This document shows positions 61,775 to 64,000 of a stretch of DNA of 64,000 nucleotides, one piece after another (the stretch's first letter is position 1; every line of letters starts with the position of its first letter). The notes under the pieces are model-generated. The model made no database searches. It was not told where the DNA came from and saw only the letters and a program-made list of their open reading frames with translations. This DNA is from Calothrix sp. PCC 6303 (GTDB lineage Bacteria > Cyanobacteriota > Cyanobacteriia > Cyanobacteriales > Nostocaceae). Where the stretch lies: the NCBI RefSeq assembly GCF_000317435.1, contig NC_019751.1, positions 2,728,001-2,792,000 on the forward strand, in the 5' to 3' direction. The position numbers and the translations under genes were made by a program.

Positions 61775-64000
61775 GTGAAAATAATTCATGGAACCTGGAT
61801 ACCAAGCGCTGAAGCAGATTTTATCCAAGCAGGTAGCTTATTCCTGTGGGTAGAAACTCCTGTTTGCCAAAAAACTAGTAATAAAAACCCAAAAATCCAT
61901 CCTGGGCATCTTGACAAAAATGCATTAATCACTTTCCTAACTCAGGAATTGGGAATTAAGACAAGCCCTGTTGAATTAAATCAACGCATATTTCCCCAAT
62001 ATTTCGCTTTACCAACCGCAAACAATCAACCTTTAGCTTCTCCAGAATTAAGTAAGTATTTAGAAGCGGAAATTCCTGAAGATTTTGATTTTGCCTATTG
62101 GCAGGTGGATTGCTACGATATTCAAACAGTGAATGCGATAAAAGTCATTAGCGATATTCACTTTTTGGCACTATATCTATCAAATGAAATTCAACTTGGT
62201 TCTGATTTGTTATTTTGGTATCATTACACCCAAACTTTCAAACAAGTTGTTCTCAAAGACCAATATATTCCCGCATTAAAATACCGAATAAAAGAAGTTG
62301 TCACCACCACAAAGAAAGGTAAGAAACAAACTGAGGCTCAAGCGAAACAATCACCGGAAATTTACGCTACATGGGAAATAATTTCCGAGCAATACGAAGC
62401 AAATATCACTAAATATATCGAATACATGCCACTAATTTGTGTGGCAGGTTCCGCAACACTTCATAATCAAGTGGAATTCTTCGACAGAGAAACACTTTTA
62501 CGCCATTTTAGTGAATCTCTTCTGAATAATATTGTTATTAACACAACCTCTACAGCCGCTTTTGATAAACGAATTGAAGATTCATTAATTTACCACTGTC
62601 TTTATCAAAAAAAGTGCAATCCCCTAAAAGGGAATGTCGCAATAACCGAATATCAGCAATGGTTGACTTGGAAAAGTAAAATTACCCGCAGTCAAAATGA
62701 CTCATCTTTTAATCTTTGTTTTCAACTCCAATCCCCTCCTTCAGAAAATATAAAGAATTGGCAGATTCAGTTTTTAGTAGCGAGTAAACAAGACCCTTCT
62801 TCAAAGTTAGCATTAGTTGACTATTGGAAAATGAAACTGGAGAATGGGGATATAAATAGTGTCAGCAATAAGAAAAGCAAAAAATCATCATCTTCCCAAA
62901 CTTCCAATTCCCAACTTCCCAACTTTATCGATAAGGACTTTGAAACCAACCTGCTACTAAATTTAGGATATGCAGCACGAATGTATCCGAAATTATGGCA
63001 GGGATTAGAAACCGATAAACCAATTGGACTGCAAATTAGTTTAGATGAAGCATTTGATTTTCTCAAAGAAAGTGCTTGGGTATTGGAAGACGCAAATTTT
63101 AAAGTAATTGTACCAGCTTGGTACACTCCCGCAGGTCGCCGTCGGGCAAAAGTTCGTCTGAAAGCTTCCTCTGGGGGGAAATCTGCTAGTAAAAATGATA
63201 AAAAAGGTTATTTTGGTCTGGACTCATTGGTAGAGTATGAATATGAGTTAGCAATTGGAGAGGAACTAGTTACCCGCAGTGAATGGGAACAACTGGTTGA
63301 TGCGAAAACTCCTCTAGTAAATTTTCGCGGTCAATGGATGGAATTAGACCGTGATAAAATGCAGCAAATGTTGGAATTTTGGCAAACTCATGGTGATGAA
63401 AAGCCTTCCATGTCGATGTTAGAGTTTCTCCAACGCAGTGCAGAAGCTGGGGAAGAGTGGGAAATCGAACATGATGATTTTTTGTCGGAGATGATTACCA
63501 AGCTGCAAGATAAAAGTCAGTTGGAACCAGTTTGCGAATTACCGAATTTACAAGGAAATTTGCGTGAATATCAAAAACGTGGTGTTTCCTGGTTGAGTTA
63601 TCTGGAAAAGCTGGGGTTAAATGGTTGTTTAGCTGATGATATGGGATTGGGAAAATCTGTCCAGGTAATTGCCAGACTTGTGCAGGAGAAGGATGAGGAA
63701 GAAAAATCAAGTTTAGAAACAGCTTCTAAGAAAACTATCGAGAAGAAGAAAGGGAAAAAAGCAGATAATTTAAACTCAGACAACTTAAACCAGGAGAAAA
63801 ACAGCTTATTACCGACATTATTAATTGCACCAACCTCAGTAGTCGGAAACTGGCAAAAAGAAATTGCTAAATTTGCACCACACCTAAAAGCAATGGTACA
63901 TCATGGAAGCGATCGCATAACTCAACTAGCAGACTTTGAAGCTGCTTGTCGGCAAAATGATGTGATAATTACTTCCTTTACTTTGGCTCGCAAAGATGAA
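61775..64000 (+). CDS. SNF2-family helicase (HepA-like), 5' part, runs off window
   Basis: The frame stays open from GTG 61775 to the window end (742 codons). Relatives begin with MKILHGTWIP, which fits V-K-I-I-H-G-T-W-I-P here; an upstream TTG at 61706 is less likely. The N-terminal ~570 residues are the SNF2-associated domain (PLICVAGSATLHNQVEFFDR, ESAWVLEDANFKVIVPAWYT). The helicase core begins at NLRYQKRGVSWLSYL-like sequence (NLREYQKRGVSWLSYLEKLG), followed by Walker A-type ADDMGLGKSVQVI and motif Ia LLIAPTSVVGNWQKEIAKF. A basic insert lies at ~650-680. Role: nucleic-acid remodelling, often near defence genes. Confidence 0.9.
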   Translation, partial: MKIIHGTWIPSAEADFIQAGSLFLWVETPVCQKTSNKNPKIHPGHLDKNALITFLTQELGIKTSPVELNQRIFPQYFALPTANNQPLASPELSKYLEAEIPEDFDFAYWQVDCYDIQTVNAIKVISDIHFLALYLSNEIQLGSDLLFWYHYTQTFKQVVLKDQYIPALKYRIKEVVTTTKKGKKQTEAQAKQSPEIYATWEIISEQYEANITKYIEYMPLICVAGSATLHNQVEFFDRETLLRHFSESLLNNIVINTTSTAAFDKRIEDSLIYHCLYQKKCNPLKGNVAITEYQQWLTWKSKITRSQNDSSFNLCFQLQSPPSENIKNWQIQFLVASKQDPSSKLALVDYWKMKLENGDINSVSNKKSKKSSSSQTSNSQLPNFIDKDFETNLLLNLGYAARMYPKLWQGLETDKPIGLQISLDEAFDFLKESAWVLEDANFKVIVPAWYTPAGRRRAKVRLKASSGGKSASKNDKKGYFGLDSLVEYEYELAIGEELVTRSEWEQLVDAKTPLVNFRGQWMELDRDKMQQMLEFWQTHGDEKPSMSMLEFLQRSAEAGEEWEIEHDDFLSEMITKLQDKSQLEPVCELPNLQGNLREYQKRGVSWLSYLEKLGLNGCLADDMGLGKSVQVIARLVQEKDEEEKSSLETASKKTIEKKKGKKADNLNSDNLNQEKNSLLPTLLIAPTSVVGNWQKEIAKFAPHLKAMVHHGSDRITQLADFEAACRQNDVIITSFTLARKDE

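Noticed and set aside
1-64000. tRNA, rRNA or riboswitch genes
   Set aside because: No stretch read as a convincing cloverleaf, rRNA segment or known riboswitch; short hairpins seen are repeats or possible terminators.

Overview
The window looks like part of a plasmid, or an integrated plasmid, of a filamentous (Nostocales-type) cyanobacterium. The evidence is the very frequent HIP1 octamer GCGATCGC, a CcbP-type calcium-binding protein, an XisH/XisI pair, several NACHT-WD40 genes with a cyanobacterial C-terminal tail, and a CyRepA1-family plasmid replication gene. Most of the content is accessory: two ATP-driven ternary conflict systems, two NACHT-WD40 proteins, four toxin-antitoxin or Xis modules, a plasmid backbone, a C5 methylase and an IS4-family insertion.

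Layout. 1-992: minus-strand unknown gene(s). 1175-7443: a VMAP / MoxR / vWA ternary system whose vWA protein is fused to an AAA-like domain and a CHAT caspase-like protease. 7528-9596: CcbP, a ParD/ParE pair and a MazF-type toxin with its antitoxin; the two TA pairs lie between short copies of the 3' end of the adjacent NACHT-WD40 gene (9838-14262, minus). 14898-37347: a long plus-strand FtsH-like/MoxR/vWA (fvm) ternary system. It carries a prokaryotic ubiquitin-like pathway (treble-clef protein, E1, UBL-E2 fusion, JAMM peptidase), a trypsin-like effector with an EAD domain, an EAD-EAD adaptor, and four paralogous TPR/formylglycine-generating-sulfatase-like (FGS) proteins. 37360-38361: AmmeMemoRadiSam radical SAM gene. 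38676-52344: plasmid backbone (CyRepA1, XRE repressor, membrane proteins, a membrane-anchored P-loop ATPase, an HNH-like protein). 52440-53756: cytosine methylase. 53946-59960: a second NACHT-WD40 gene split by a 1,504-bp IS4-family element with an 11-bp target duplication. 60015-61395: Phd/PIN and XisH/XisI, again followed by a decayed NACHT tail copy. 61775 to the end: SNF2-type helicase, running off the window.

Main points. (1) The four FGS paralogues are nearly constant except for a 72-bp core before their 3' ends. There, differences fall almost only at positions where a common template would carry adenine (AAC/AAT codons), the signature of diversity-generating-retroelement (DGR) mutagenesis. 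No reverse transcriptase or template repeat is visible here, so the retroelement would act from elsewhere. The FGS proteins are the likely variable sensors of the fvm system. (2) A small protein at 19804-20421 carries one EAD type shared with the trypsin-like protease and a second shared with the UBL-E2 protein, so it may physically link the proteolytic effector to the ubiquitin-like machinery. (3) At both NACHT-WD40 loci the downstream TA/Xis genes are bounded by same-orientation copies of the gene's own last ~75-110 bp, suggesting cassette-like accretion at the 3' end of these genes.

Functions are assigned from motifs and family memory only; no database search was run.
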